Shown here piece by piece: positions 1-7,930 of a stretch of 64,000 nt of DNA. Where the stretch lies: NCBI GenBank assembly GCA_045645985.1, contig JAZRJV010000001.1, forward strand, positions 1 through 64,000, given 5' to 3'. Both the position numbers and the translations under genes were made by a program. The notes beneath the pieces are model-generated. The model was not told where the DNA came from, searched no databases, and was given only the letters and a program-made list of their open reading frames with translations. How positions within the stretch are numbered: position 1 is the stretch's first letter; the number at the start of each line of letters is the position of its first letter. The DNA is from RGIG9060 sp045645985 (GTDB lineage: Bacteria > Spirochaetota > Spirochaetia > Treponematales > Treponemataceae).

Positions 1-103
1 GTCTCAATTTTACACCTTAATATGTATTTTTGCAACACTTTTTATTTAATTATGTTTTGTAATATCATTTATTCTTTATTAAACTTATTTAAGAATAATA
101 AAT

Positions 104-424
104 ATGATTTCAAATGATATTCAAAAGAGACTTGGAGAGAATTTAAAGAGAATCCGTAAATCAAAAAATCTAACTCAATTTCAATTAGCAGAAATAGCAG
201 ATGTTTCAGAAGAAACAATAAAAAATATAGAACTTTGTCGATGTTGGACAAGTGATAAAAATCTTGCAAAAATTACAGAAGCATTAAATGTAGACATATA
301 CAAGTTATTTTTACCAGTAGAAAGTTCAATTCAAAAAGATTCAGAGAATATAGCACAAATAAAACAAATTATTGCAGAAGATTTAAAATCTTATATTGAA
401 ACAAAAATTAAAGAACTAATATAA
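104..424 (+). CDS. XRE-family helix-turn-helix transcriptional regulator
   Basis: This small 106-residue protein is a DNA-binding regulator of the Cro/C1 (XRE) type. Residues about 11-65 form the helix-turn-helix domain: the opening LGENLKRIRKSKNLTQFQLA is the classic first two helices, followed by a recognition helix (VSEETIKNIE). The C-terminal 40 residues are charged and probably form a helix for dimerisation. It acts in the cytoplasm and its targets cannot be read from the sequence. It is monocistronic and faces the next gene tail to tail. No clear ribosome-binding site precedes the ATG (only AT-rich sequence), so the start is moderately certain. Family assignment is secure, role unknown. 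Confidence 0.85.
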   Translation: MISNDIQKRLGENLKRIRKSKNLTQFQLAEIADVSEETIKNIELCRCWTSDKNLAKITEALNVDIYKLFLPVESSIQKDSENIAQIKQIIAEDLKSYIETKIKELI

Positions 425-455
425 AAAATCATTCTTTACTTTTGCCTCCCCCAAA

Positions 456-500
456 CAAAAAAGGAAGCCAGACTGAAATTTCATCTTAGCTTCCTTTCTC
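456..500 (-). terminator. Rho-independent terminator of the isoprenylcysteine-methyltransferase-like gene
   Basis: An inverted repeat AAAGGAAGC (460-468) / GCTTCCTTT (489-497) is followed, on the minus strand, by a T-run (A-run at 456-461 on the plus strand). It lies just past the stop of the minus-strand membrane enzyme and between two converging genes, so it may stop both. Confidence 0.7.
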
Positions 501-530
501 ATCAAGTTTATATCTTTGTGATTTTGTAAA

Positions 531-1316
531 TTAAGCAACAAGCCATTTGTGTTTTTTTACACTATAAATTGGAATCAATGGAAGAATGATTGGAGTTTTC
601 TTGATGTATGCTTGATATTCAGGATTATCTCCGTAGTTTTTATCCTGACGGATTTCTAATCGTCTTGCGCCACTAAACATAACATAAACGATTCCGATGT
701 ACCCAAGAATTACCAATCCCCATTGTAAAGGTGAATTACAAACACTAATTCCAGAAACAAAAACGCCTGTCCACAAAAGAAGTTCGCCAAAATAGTTTGG
801 ACATCTTACGATTCTGTACAAACCTGTTGTAACAAATTTTTTTGGGTCTTTTTTCTTTGCGCTAGATTTTTGTAAATCGGCAATAAATTCAATAAGGATT
901 CCTAAGGCAGCCATTGCAATTCCAACATACAAGAAATTATCATCTGCAACTTTGTTTTCTAAACGGAAAGTTACAGGAGCACATTCACAAACATACAAAA
1001 TTGCACAACTAATCCAGATAGAAACCTTTACTCCAAATTTTACATTTTGCTTAGATTCATCTTTTAACAAGGCTTTGTAAGCAACGCTTTTTAATTCACG
1101 AATTGCCAAATATCCACCAAGTCTAATTCCGTAGATAATGAACAATCCACACATAATTGCAGTTCCTAAAGTAAGGCTTTGACGGAACATTACCAAAAGT
1201 GCAATTCCAATTCCTGCGATAGAAAATCCATATCCAATGGAAAAGAAATAAACATACATAACAAATCCAAATGCACTCAAAACAAGCGCAACAAGAGCTG
1301 TAATCCCTAAAGTCAT
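531..1316 (-). CDS. DUF1295 / isoprenylcysteine-methyltransferase-like integral membrane enzyme
   Basis: A 261-residue, strongly hydrophobic protein with about seven membrane segments. The C-terminal signature YRIVRCPNYFGELLLWTG (about residues 168-185) is typical of the DUF1295, steroid-5-alpha-reductase and isoprenylcysteine carboxyl methyltransferase superfamily. Its R-x-P-x-Y-x-GE core shapes a cofactor pocket in the membrane. The substrate is unknown. The start at 1316 is chosen over an upstream in-frame ATG at 1352, because AGGAGA lies seven bases before it (TATAGGAGAATTTATG on the minus strand). That RBS is the 3' end of a duplicated hairpin element filling 1317-1641, so expression is probably governed by that leader. 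A lipid or quinone-type substrate is only a guess. Confidence 0.75.
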   Translation of the reverse strand: MTLGITALVALVLSAFGFVMYVYFFSIGYGFSIAGIGIALLVMFRQSLTLGTAIMCGLFIIYGIRLGGYLAIRELKSVAYKALLKDESKQNVKFGVKVSIWISCAILYVCECAPVTFRLENKVADDNFLYVGIAMAALGILIEFIADLQKSSAKKKDPKKFVTTGLYRIVRCPNYFGELLLWTGVFVSGISVCNSPLQWGLVILGYIGIVYVMFSGARRLEIRQDKNYGDNPEYQAYIKKTPIILPLIPIYSVKKHKWLVA

Positions 1317-1641
1317 AAATTCTCCTATAAGAACTTTGTGAGAAAATATCAATTTTCGAACAAAGTTCTTAGACGCAATTTCGCAACGCTAGTGAGAAAT
1401 TGCAGTAAATATTTAAGTTTGCAACGCAAACTTGATATGAAAAGCGAAGCACCATTTGTGCGTAGCTTTTCATAAATTCTCCTATTGGAAACTCGCGAAG
1501 AAAACTTCAGTTTTTGAGCGAATTTCCAAGTCGCAATTTCGCAACGCTAGTGAGAAATTGCAGCTAATCTATAAGTTTGCAACGCAAACTTGATATGAAA
1601 AGCGAAGCACCATTTGTGCCGAACAGTTCACAAAATATCCT
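1317..1641 (-). repeat. Structured leader element A: two tandem hairpin units with RBS and start codon
   Basis: This otherwise gene-less stretch is two related units read on the minus strand. The distal unit begins with a GTG at 1631 behind an AGGA, the proximal one with an ATG at 1473 behind AGGAGA; both open short ORFs (1631-1569, 20 codons plus stop; 1473-1369, 34 codons plus stop). Each unit contains GCAC/GTGC, AAGTTTGC/GCAAACTT and GCAATTTC/GAAATTGC hairpins and a final stem. In the proximal unit that stem is AAGAACTTTGT/ACAAAGTTCTT, whose 3' arm touches the AGGAGA of the downstream gene. The same architecture occurs at four other sites in this window. Confidence 0.8.
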
Positions 1642-1701
1642 ATAAAAATAAATTATATATAAAAGTGTATTCACATCAACTATAGATGTCAAATGAAACT
1701 T

Positions 1702-2811
1702 TTACACATCCTTCAAAGAGTCTTCGTTTGAATTATCCAAAACTTTTACCAAATTTTTGCTAGAATGTTTGATTTTATACATCATTTGGTCAGCGCGATT
1801 TATTTCTTCTTGTGAAAATTCATTTACACTGATAATCCCGCAAGAAATTGTTACGCTTTGTCCCAATGTCTTTTTTGTTTCGTATTTAAAGTTTTGAGTT
1901 TTGTAAACAAGATTTTTGTATAATTTTTTTGCAGATAAGGAACTGGCAATTAAAAATTCATCTCCACCAAGGCGATAAAGTTTTACAGATTCATCCATCA
2001 TTATTTGAACAATTTTTACAAGAACAAAATCACCTTTATCGTGACCAAATTTGTCGTTTATCATTTTGAAATTATCAATATCAATGAAAGCAATAGATTT
2101 TATATTATCATCTGAAGTTACTAAATCTTCTTCAAGTTTTTCTCTGGTAAAAGCACAAGTCAAAGTATCAGTATGAAGCTTATTTGTTAATTCATTTGAT
2201 TTTTTCATTTCTGTAATCATTTTTTCAAAGGCTTCGTGATATTGATTGTTGATATTTATCGTAATTAAAGTAGCAAAAATAACAAGCATTTCAGTAACAA
2301 TAGAAACAGGAATATAATAAGTTGTTTTTTTGATAAGAGTTTGAACGATAGCATAAAGTATTATAAAAAAAGTTGAATATTTCAAACTTCTAGTTACAGC
2401 AGTTTTACTAAAAGCACAACTTGTAACTATTGGAATTAAATACATTGCTAACAAACAGGAATATCCATTATGAATAAAAATATACGAACTTGCTGCCAAA
2501 TATAAAATTGCCTGATAGTAAGTTTTTTTCATGTGAAAATTTGATTTTTTATTTTTATATAAATAATAGCAAGGAAAATAAAAAATAAAAGCAAGAACAG
2601 TTGGCAAAAATGATTGAATAATTCCCCATTCTTTATTGATATAATTTTCATCATTTTTAATTGCAGGATTTCCACTAACAAAAATAAACAAAAAAACTTC
2701 TACTAAAAAAACAGCAAGAAACACAATAGGAAGAATTTTCCACATTTTATCTAAGTAACGCAAAACTGTATTTTCTTGAATAGAATGAAAAGATTGAACT
2801 TTCTTTGGCAT
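1702..2811 (-). CDS. Membrane-anchored diguanylate cyclase (GGDEF)
   Basis: A 369-residue protein made of an N-terminal membrane sensor of about five or six hydrophobic segments (residues 28-190), a short coiled linker (190-215) and a C-terminal GGDEF domain. The active-site loop RLGGDEF is intact at about residues 280-286 and the metal-binding FIDIDNFKMIN region precedes it, so it should make cyclic di-GMP from two GTP at the membrane. No inhibitory RxxD site is obvious five residues before GGDEF (the residues there are V-K-L-Y). It stands alone, transcribed leftward, with a promoter-like AT-rich gap upstream. Other c-di-GMP-linked proteins here are the PilZ protein at 45349 and the degenerate HD-GYP protein at 22584. 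Confidence 0.9.
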   Translation of the reverse strand: MPKKVQSFHSIQENTVLRYLDKMWKILPIVFLAVFLVEVFLFIFVSGNPAIKNDENYINKEWGIIQSFLPTVLAFIFYFPCYYLYKNKKSNFHMKKTYYQAILYLAASSYIFIHNGYSCLLAMYLIPIVTSCAFSKTAVTRSLKYSTFFIILYAIVQTLIKKTTYYIPVSIVTEMLVIFATLITININNQYHEAFEKMITEMKKSNELTNKLHTDTLTCAFTREKLEEDLVTSDDNIKSIAFIDIDNFKMINDKFGHDKGDFVLVKIVQIMMDESVKLYRLGGDEFLIASSLSAKKLYKNLVYKTQNFKYETKKTLGQSVTISCGIISVNEFSQEEINRADQMMYKIKHSSKNLVKVLDNSNEDSLKDV

Positions 2812-2907
2812 TTTAGGATTCAGCTTCTCCGTTTGCTATTTTGTTATCTTCTATAGTAATACTTTTTTTATATTAACACAAGAAAAATTTAAAAAACTGA
2901 AGTTTTT

Positions 2908-3147
2908 TTAATCTAGAACTTGGTAAAATGTTTTTCCAATAAAATCTTTAGTTAACAAAAAATCTTTTATCAACAAAGTTGCTTTTCCATTAAATTCAGG
3001 TGGAAACATTTGATATCCAATTACTTCAATAGTTATATTATCGCATTTTAATTTTCCAATATAAGAATTTGCGTTTGCATCACCCAAAATAACTTGCCCT
3101 TTTCCTTCCAAATGGAAAATTTCTTCAATTTTTATGCTGAATTTCAT
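2908..3147 (-). CDS. Small hypothetical protein with a translation-factor-like beta-barrel pattern
   Basis: A 79-residue protein with no transmembrane segment or signal peptide. Its pattern (IEEIFHLEGKGQVILGD, then a hydrophobic IEVIGYQ strand and a final GKATLLIKDFLL strand) resembles domain 2 of EF-Tu-like GTPases. There a short beta-barrel carries a GxGxVxxG turn. Only this domain is present, so it is not a GTPase. It is transcribed leftward about 100 bases upstream of the GGDEF gene and could share its transcript. The ribosome-binding site is weak. Coding status is supported by the coherent beta-rich pattern; function is unknown. Confidence 0.6.
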   Translation of the reverse strand: MKFSIKIEEIFHLEGKGQVILGDANANSYIGKLKCDNITIEVIGYQMFPPEFNGKATLLIKDFLLTKDFIGKTFYQVLD

Positions 3148-3196
3148 AGTTTCACTTTATTGAGTTTTTTGTGGTGTGTCAAATCCCTTCCACCTT

Positions 3197-3226
3197 GCAA
3201 ATCTCCCTTATTTCGTGATAAAATTC
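3197..3226 (+). promoter_or_regulatory. Candidate sigma-70-type promoter upstream of leader element B and the NSS transporter
   Basis: TTGCAA at 3197-3202, an 18-base spacer and TAAAAT form a plausible promoter that would start transcription a few bases before the hairpin leader. It is a pattern match only. Confidence 0.35.
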
Positions 3227-3256
3227 TGTAATCTAAGTTTGTAAACTTGAAATTTA

Positions 3257-3581
3257 TTAGGAGAATTTATGAAAAGCTTCGCACAAATTGGTGCTTCGCT
3301 TTTCATATCAAGTTTGCGTTGCAAACTTGTAAATTTACTGCAATTTCTCACTTCGTTGCGAAATTGCGACTTGGAAGTTATCTCGGAATTTGAAAATTCA
3401 TCGACACCTTCCAATAGGAGATTTTTTGAAAAGTTACGCACAAATAGTGCTTCACTTTTCATATCAAGTTTGCATTGCAAACTTGTAGATTTACTGCAAT
3501 TTCTCACTTTGTTACGAAATTGCGGCTTGGAAGTTATCTCGGAATTTGAAAATTCCTCGACACCTTCCAATAGGAGAATTT
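3257..3581 (+). repeat. Structured leader element B: two tandem hairpin units before the NSS transporter
   Basis: Two units with a period of about 157 bases fill the gap between the small beta-barrel gene and the transporter. Unit 1 starts with TAGGAGA and ATG at 3269; unit 2 starts with TAGGAGA and TTG at 3426, which opens a 20-codon ORF ending at 3488. Each unit shows GAAAAG/CTTTTC, CAAGTTTGC/GCAAACTTG and GCAATTTC/GAAATTGC hairpins and a last stem TTGGAAG/CTTCCAA enclosing a small hairpin GAATTTGAAAATTC. The last arm runs directly into the AGGAGA of the transporter at 3582. An uninterrupted 106-codon frame (3269-3589) crosses both units. It is a by-product of the duplication rather than a convincing gene. 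Confidence 0.8.
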
Positions 3582-4961
3582 ATGAGTGAAAAAAGAGAAT
3601 CACTTTCTTCAAGATTAGGATTTATCTTGCTTTCAGCAGGATGTGCTATCGGATTAGGAAATGTATGGAGATTTCCATATATCACAGGAAAATATGGTGG
3701 AGCATTATTCGTTTTAATTTATCTATTTTTCCTTGTGGCTTTAGGACTTCCTATTATGGTAATGGAATTTTCCATTGGTCGTGCTTCAAAACAAAACATT
3801 GGAAAAGCCTTAAAAACATTGGAACCTAAAGGAACAAAATGGCATCTTTATGGTCCAGTTGCAATTATCGGAAATTATTTTTTAATGTTTTTTTACACAA
3901 CAATTGCAGGTTGGCTTTTGTATTATTGTTTTTCAAATATTACAGGAGCATTTTCAGGATTAGATGCAAAGGGTGTTGAAAACTTTTTTGGAAGTTTAAC
4001 AGCAAATCCAGGACAACAAATTTTTTGGATGGCTTTAGTTACAATTCTTTCATTTGTAATAGTTGGAATTGGATTAAAAAACGGTGTAGAAAAAATTACA
4101 AAAGTTATGATGTCGTTACTTTTAGTTTTGATTGTAATTTTAGCAATTCACTCAATTACTTTAAAAGGAAGTAGCGAAGGCTTAAAATTTTATCTTTTGC
4201 CAGATTTTAGCAAAGTAACAGAATCAGGCTTTAGTGAAGTAATTTTTGCCGCCATGGGACAAGCTTTCTTTACCTTGAGTTTGGGAATCGGAAGTATGGA
4301 AATTTTTGGTTCATACATTGATAAAAAATATTCTCTAACAGGGGAATCTTTAAGAATTATCATCCTTGATACTTTTGTTGCAATTGCAAGTGGCTTGATT
4401 ATCTTCCCTGCTTGTTTTGCTTACGGAGTAAATCCGGGAGCAGGCCCTCAGTTGTTGTTTATTACAATGCCTAACATTTTTAACAATATGGCAGCAAGTC
4501 GTCTTTGGGGAACATTGTTCTTTATCTTTATGAGTTTTGCCGCAATTTCAACTCTCATTGCTGTTTTTGAAAATATCGTAAGTTACTGGATGGATGTTCA
4601 CGGTTGGTCAAGAAGAAAATCTTGTATTGTAAACTGTTTAATCGTGATTGCATTCTCAATTCCATGTATTTTAGGCTTTAATATTTGGTCAAAATTCCAA
4701 CCACTCGGAGCAGGAACAGGCGTTTTAGACTTAGAAGATTTCGTTGTAAGTTCAACACTTCTTCCTCTTGGTTCACTTTTGATTTTGATTTTCTGTTGCC
4801 ACAAAAAAGGATGGGGCTGGAGCAACTTTATCAAAGAAGCTGATACAGGAAACGGATTAAAATTTCCAAAAGTATTAAAATTTTACCTAAAATGGATTTT
4901 GCCAATTCTTATCATTTTTATCTTTGTAAAAGGATACATCGATATTTTTAGCAAAATGTAA
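3582..4961 (+). CDS. Sodium-dependent neurotransmitter-symporter (NSS/SNF) family transporter
   Basis: A 459-residue inner-membrane symporter with about twelve membrane segments, typical length for bacterial NSS proteins such as LeuT and MhsT. The diagnostic first helix, with AGCAIGLGNVWRFPYITGKYGG (residues about 18-39), supplies the sodium- and substrate-binding unwound region. The family moves amino acids or related amines with Na+; the exact substrate cannot be read here. The ATG at 3582 is preferred to an upstream in-frame start at 3546, because AGGAGA lies seven bases before it and the upstream stretch is repeat DNA. The gene is a single unit, ended by the terminator at 4981, and its RBS is supplied by leader element B. 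Confidence 0.92.
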   Translation: MSEKRESLSSRLGFILLSAGCAIGLGNVWRFPYITGKYGGALFVLIYLFFLVALGLPIMVMEFSIGRASKQNIGKALKTLEPKGTKWHLYGPVAIIGNYFLMFFYTTIAGWLLYYCFSNITGAFSGLDAKGVENFFGSLTANPGQQIFWMALVTILSFVIVGIGLKNGVEKITKVMMSLLLVLIVILAIHSITLKGSSEGLKFYLLPDFSKVTESGFSEVIFAAMGQAFFTLSLGIGSMEIFGSYIDKKYSLTGESLRIIILDTFVAIASGLIIFPACFAYGVNPGAGPQLLFITMPNIFNNMAASRLWGTLFFIFMSFAAISTLIAVFENIVSYWMDVHGWSRRKSCIVNCLIVIAFSIPCILGFNIWSKFQPLGAGTGVLDLEDFVVSSTLLPLGSLLILIFCCHKKGWGWSNFIKEADTGNGLKFPKVLKFYLKWILPILIIFIFVKGYIDIFSKM

Positions 4962-4980
4962 AACTTGTGCTAAATAAAAT

Positions 4981-5036
4981 AAGCCATTGAAATATAAGTC
5001 TTTTCTTAAAAAGATTTTATTTCGATGGCTTTTTTT
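4981..5036. terminator. Bidirectional Rho-independent terminator
   Basis: AAGCCATTGAAAT (4981-4993) pairs with ATTTCGATGGCTT (5019-5031), with one G-T wobble, and is followed by a T-run. It separates the transporter from the convergent DUF262-HNH gene and an A-rich flank lets it work on both strands. Confidence 0.75.
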
Positions 5037-5066
5037 GTGTGTAAAAACATTAGAACACAAAAGTAA

Positions 5067-6185
5067 TTAGTTATTGCTTTTTTTAAGATTACATTCTGTG
5101 CATAACATTTGTAGATTTTCTAAAACTGTTTTTCCACCTTTACTCCATGGAACAATGTGGTCGCCTTGCATTTCGTTAAATTCAAAATGATTTTTACAAT
5201 AAGGACAAATTCCGCCTTGCTTTGTGTAAACAGTTCTTTTATCGCGGTCTAAAAATGCACGAATACTCAAATGTTTTTCGTTTCCATCAAAAACATAATA
5301 ATAAATCCCAGATTTTTTTGTAACATCTTCATCAGCCATCAACTTAGAAACTTTTGCTTCTAAATCTTTTGAATTTAAGTCTTTTCGATTTTTTCCAAGA
5401 CCATTTTGAGTATCATGGTAGGAATTATAAATTTCGCCCCATTCAATACCTTTCATTTCTTTACGATAAATTGGAAAAAGTGTTTTCACCCAATTTATAA
5501 CATTTTGAAAATATAACCAAAGTTCTGTTGCATCATTATCGTTTTGATGAGTTGCCATATAATTACAAATCAAAGAATCTTCTTTTCCAACAAACCAACT
5601 AATCGCTTTTTCTAAAAGTTCTTGACGAATTGGAGAACCATTTACATATTTTTCACTTAAAAGTTTTGCCGCACAATTTGATTTTGAAAAAATCTTTTTG
5701 GCTTCGGCTGTCCAACTTCCAGCGTAAACTGCATTACGAATTTCTTGTGTAGTTAATTTTTCACCTGCAATATTTATAGTTTTGAACCATTCTAATTTTT
5801 CGCTAGGCGTTCCTTCGCAAAAATAAACTTGCAACTCATAATTTAATATTTTATCTTTTTCATCCTTTTGTAAATTAGAAAAATAACGCATTAAATGAGA
5901 AAATTCACCATTAACATATTTACAAATTGATATTGTGCGTTGTTGTCCATCTAAAACTTCATACCTGCCATCTTCTCGAACAACCCAATACATTGTGTTC
6001 AAAGGAAATCCTTTTATAACTGTATCCATTACAGACTGTTGCTGACTATCACTATAACAAAATTCCCGTTGATAAGGTGGACGAATATCCAATTTTCCGT
6101 TATATCCTGTAACTCCACCTTCGTTATTGTCGCTATAATTTTCTACAAGTTCTCTAACTGTAATTGTGTGTAATTCAATTTTCAT
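5067..6185 (-). CDS. DUF262-HNH nuclease (putative restriction or effector component)
   Basis: A 372-residue two-domain protein. Residues about 10-100 carry the DUF262 (ParB/Srx-like, GmrS-N) fold with the hallmark IRPPYQRE and DGQQR (about 79-83) motifs, known in GmrSD, SspE and BrxU to bind or hydrolyse nucleotides and sense DNA modification. Residues about 325-372 form a zinc-HNH endonuclease: CPYC, then DHIVPWSKGG, then CTEC. It is transcribed right behind an M.EcoRI-like methylase (55-base gap), so the pair plausibly forms one defence unit. The nuclease may cut unmethylated invaders or be held in check by host methylation. Which of these applies is inference. A role as a stand-alone type IV enzyme is possible. 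Domain calls are secure. Confidence 0.85.
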   Translation of the reverse strand: MKIELHTITVRELVENYSDNNEGGVTGYNGKLDIRPPYQREFCYSDSQQQSVMDTVIKGFPLNTMYWVVREDGRYEVLDGQQRTISICKYVNGEFSHLMRYFSNLQKDEKDKILNYELQVYFCEGTPSEKLEWFKTINIAGEKLTTQEIRNAVYAGSWTAEAKKIFSKSNCAAKLLSEKYVNGSPIRQELLEKAISWFVGKEDSLICNYMATHQNDNDATELWLYFQNVINWVKTLFPIYRKEMKGIEWGEIYNSYHDTQNGLGKNRKDLNSKDLEAKVSKLMADEDVTKKSGIYYYVFDGNEKHLSIRAFLDRDKRTVYTKQGGICPYCKNHFEFNEMQGDHIVPWSKGGKTVLENLQMLCTECNLKKSNN

Positions 6186-6220
6186 AAAATCTATTCCTTG
6201 TTTATAATATTTTAATTTTT

Positions 6221-6254
6221 GTCACGCGGATTCGAAAAATCTAACGATTTTTCT
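6221..6254 (-). repeat. Dispersed CACGCGGATT + TAAC-loop hairpin (copy 1)
   Basis: GTCACGCGGATT is followed by the perfect hairpin GAAAAATC-TAAC-GATTTTTC. The hairpin overlaps the last codons and stop of the methylase. Related copies with different, still complementary, stems lie at 32030-32064 and 40673-40706. Written on the plus strand the loop is TAAC in all three. Confidence 0.65.
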
Positions 6255-7338
6255 TTTTTATGAGGATACGAGCGTAGATACTTTGATAAAGTTCTCCCGT
6301 CTCGCAATCTTTAAACGCAGCTGGTTTTGTATCAGTTTCTAAATGTTTTCTGTACAAAGTACCTTTTGCATTGATTGTATATTTCCCTGTCGGCTTTCCT
6401 TGCTTATCAAGAATTTCCATTTTCTTTTCGCATGTAAAATCACAACTTCCAACAATTCCCAATGCCACAATTTCAAATTGCTCAGGATTATATTTATCCA
6501 AAAATGTGATAGGAACTCCAATTACACCATCATAGTCCATTGGAATATCTGTAGTTTTATCAACATTGATTGCGTCATAATTTTCATAATTTGGATATTC
6601 TTCAGGCGTATAATTCTGGTAAAGAACTAAATCGTCGTGTCTTTCTTTATAATCTAAATTTGTAAACCATCTTACACCTTTCACACGAATAAATTTTCTA
6701 CCAGAAGAATCAATTCTAAAGCCAGCAGCAGTTAAAGGATAAGAATCAGGAACGCCAAATTCTCTATCTCCACTGTGAATACTTGCACCAAGCCATAATT
6801 TATTTTCTTTAATCAGAGAAAAACACTCTTTATATGAAATTGCATTGACATTCCCAATTATCAAAAACTTTTTATCATATTCTATCAACTGTGCAACATA
6901 TTCTCGGAATAAACTGAAAGGTGGATTTGTTACCACAATATCTGACTGTTTTAAAAGTTCTATACATTCTTTGCTTCTAAAGTCCCCATCGCCTTTTAAG
7001 TGTTTAACTTCAACCGTAGAAAAATCGGTACAAGTTTCGTCGTTAGGATTTCCATAATAATCAAGCCAAACAGCTTTTTCAGAAGTGTTTTGACTAAATA
7101 AATCCACATCCTGATTTTTGTAACAAGTTGTAATAAGACGCTTTATTCCCCATTCATTAAATTTCAACGCAAAAAATCTAAAAAAATTAGAAACCCTGGG
7201 ATCATCACAATTACACAAAACAGTTTTTCCTTTGAAATGTTCTTTGTAATTACTAAGTTCTTTTTCAATATCACAAAGTTGTGTGTAAAATTCATCGTTT
7301 TTGTTTTTCTTTGCTGATTTTAATGTTTCGTTTGCCAT
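6241..7338 (-). CDS. EcoRI-type adenine-specific DNA methyltransferase
   Basis: A 365-residue N6-adenine methyltransferase of the EcoRI-methylase family. The N-terminal half follows M.EcoRI closely in pattern: NDEFYTQLCDIE (residues about 14-25) and LCNCDDPRVSNFF (41-53). The catalytic VVTNPPFS motif lies at about 135-142. It would methylate an adenine within a palindromic site related to GAATTC; the actual specificity is not deducible. It is the first gene of a leftward pair with the DUF262-HNH nuclease and divergent from an XRE regulator. No EcoRI-like endonuclease is present. A GGAAC precedes the ATG. Palindromic TTGGA/TCCAA boxes in the divergent promoter region suggest repression or activation by the neighbouring regulator. 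Confidence 0.9.
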   Translation of the reverse strand: MANETLKSAKKNKNDEFYTQLCDIEKELSNYKEHFKGKTVLCNCDDPRVSNFFRFFALKFNEWGIKRLITTCYKNQDVDLFSQNTSEKAVWLDYYGNPNDETCTDFSTVEVKHLKGDGDFRSKECIELLKQSDIVVTNPPFSLFREYVAQLIEYDKKFLIIGNVNAISYKECFSLIKENKLWLGASIHSGDREFGVPDSYPLTAAGFRIDSSGRKFIRVKGVRWFTNLDYKERHDDLVLYQNYTPEEYPNYENYDAINVDKTTDIPMDYDGVIGVPITFLDKYNPEQFEIVALGIVGSCDFTCEKKMEILDKQGKPTGKYTINAKGTLYRKHLETDTKPAAFKDCETGELYQSIYARILIKKKNR

Positions 7339-7349
7339 TTACTAAAGTT

Positions 7350-7455
7350 CCTATGAAAAAATCCAATCAAAATTGATAAATTGGAAATATCCAATTACTA
7401 TTATATTATATGGAATTTTCCAATATTGTAAATATAAATTGGATTTTTCCATAAA
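7350..7455. promoter_or_regulatory. Divergent operator region with repeated TTGGA/TCCAA palindromes
   Basis: The gap between methylase and XRE regulator holds TTGGAAATATCCAA (7381-7394), TGGAATTTTCCA (7411-7422) and TTGGATTTTTCCA (7439-7451). A mirrored copy TTGGATTTTTTCAT lies on the minus strand next to the methylase start. Such regularly spaced palindromes are expected binding sites for the adjacent helix-turn-helix dimer, like controller-protein boxes of restriction-modification systems. The link is inference. Confidence 0.6.
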
Positions 7456-7464
7456 TATAGGAAT

Positions 7465-7785
7465 ATGAATTTTTGGGAACGCGTTGATGATTTGTTAGAT
7501 AGAACTGGTATAAATAAAAAAACTCTAGCATATGATGCAGGTTTTGATGCTTCAAATATTACAAAAGGAATAAAAAATAATAACATTCCTTCTGCCGAAA
7601 CTGCTGTAAAAATTGCACAAGTTTTAGGTGTTAGCGTAGAATATTTGGTAAATGGAGTTGATTCTTCATTTCCAAAAACATTAAAGCCAGAAGTTGCAGA
7701 AATTGTAGAAGAAATAAATCATTTAGAAAAAGAAGATTTAGAAGCAATAAAATATATTATTAAAATGCGAAAAGCTATAAAATAA
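7465..7785 (+). CDS. XRE-family regulator divergent from the methylase (possible controller protein)
   Basis: A 106-residue helix-turn-helix protein. Residues about 8-65 give a full XRE domain: TGINKKTLAYDAGFDASNIT is the helix-turn-helix, then AETAVKIAQVLGVSVEYLVNG. The C-terminal helix (residues 75-106) is charged and likely dimerises. It is divergently transcribed from the methylase-nuclease pair over a 126-base region rich in TTGGA palindromes. That geometry fits control of the defence genes and autoregulation. Controller proteins of restriction-modification systems are usually shorter (70-100 residues) but of the same fold. It could also be a phage-type repressor. The ATG is preceded by ATAGGAAT, an acceptable RBS. 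Confidence 0.85.
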   Translation: MNFWERVDDLLDRTGINKKTLAYDAGFDASNITKGIKNNNIPSAETAVKIAQVLGVSVEYLVNGVDSSFPKTLKPEVAEIVEEINHLEKEDLEAIKYIIKMRKAIK

Positions 7786-7872
7786 TTGATTTCAATAAAA
7801 TTTTAGCGGTTTTATTTTTTCTCAGTTACATTTTTAAGTAAGAGAACAATGCTATAACTGTACTAATTTTCA

Positions 7873-7901
7873 TTGAAAACACAAATTACCTATGATATAA
7901 T
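7873..7901 (+). promoter_or_regulatory. Sigma-70-type promoter of the NlpC/P60 lipoprotein gene
   Basis: TTGAAA (7873-7878), a 17-base spacer and a perfect TATAAT (7896-7901). The predicted transcript start near 7908 leaves no room for an RBS before ATG 7916, but leaves GGAGAG correctly placed for the TTG at 7931. Confidence 0.6.
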
Positions 7902-7930
7902 TATATATATTTTTTATGGAGAGAACCAAA

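Noticed and set aside
3269..3589. An uninterrupted 106-codon frame crossing leader element B
   Set aside because: Its internal repeat reflects two tandem hairpin units; the opposite strand over the same region is also open, and the equivalent frames in elements A and C are broken. Treated as repeat DNA, with only the short uORFs considered.
4598..4834. Minus-strand frame inside the NSS transporter, and many similar antisense frames in aroC, glyS, argJ and cheA
   Set aside because: Each lies antisense or out of frame within a gene of clear family membership, without RBS or conserved motif.
5067..7338. A classical EcoRI endonuclease partner for the methylase
   Set aside because: The neighbouring protein is DUF262-HNH, not EcoRI-like, and no other nuclease lies next to the methylase.
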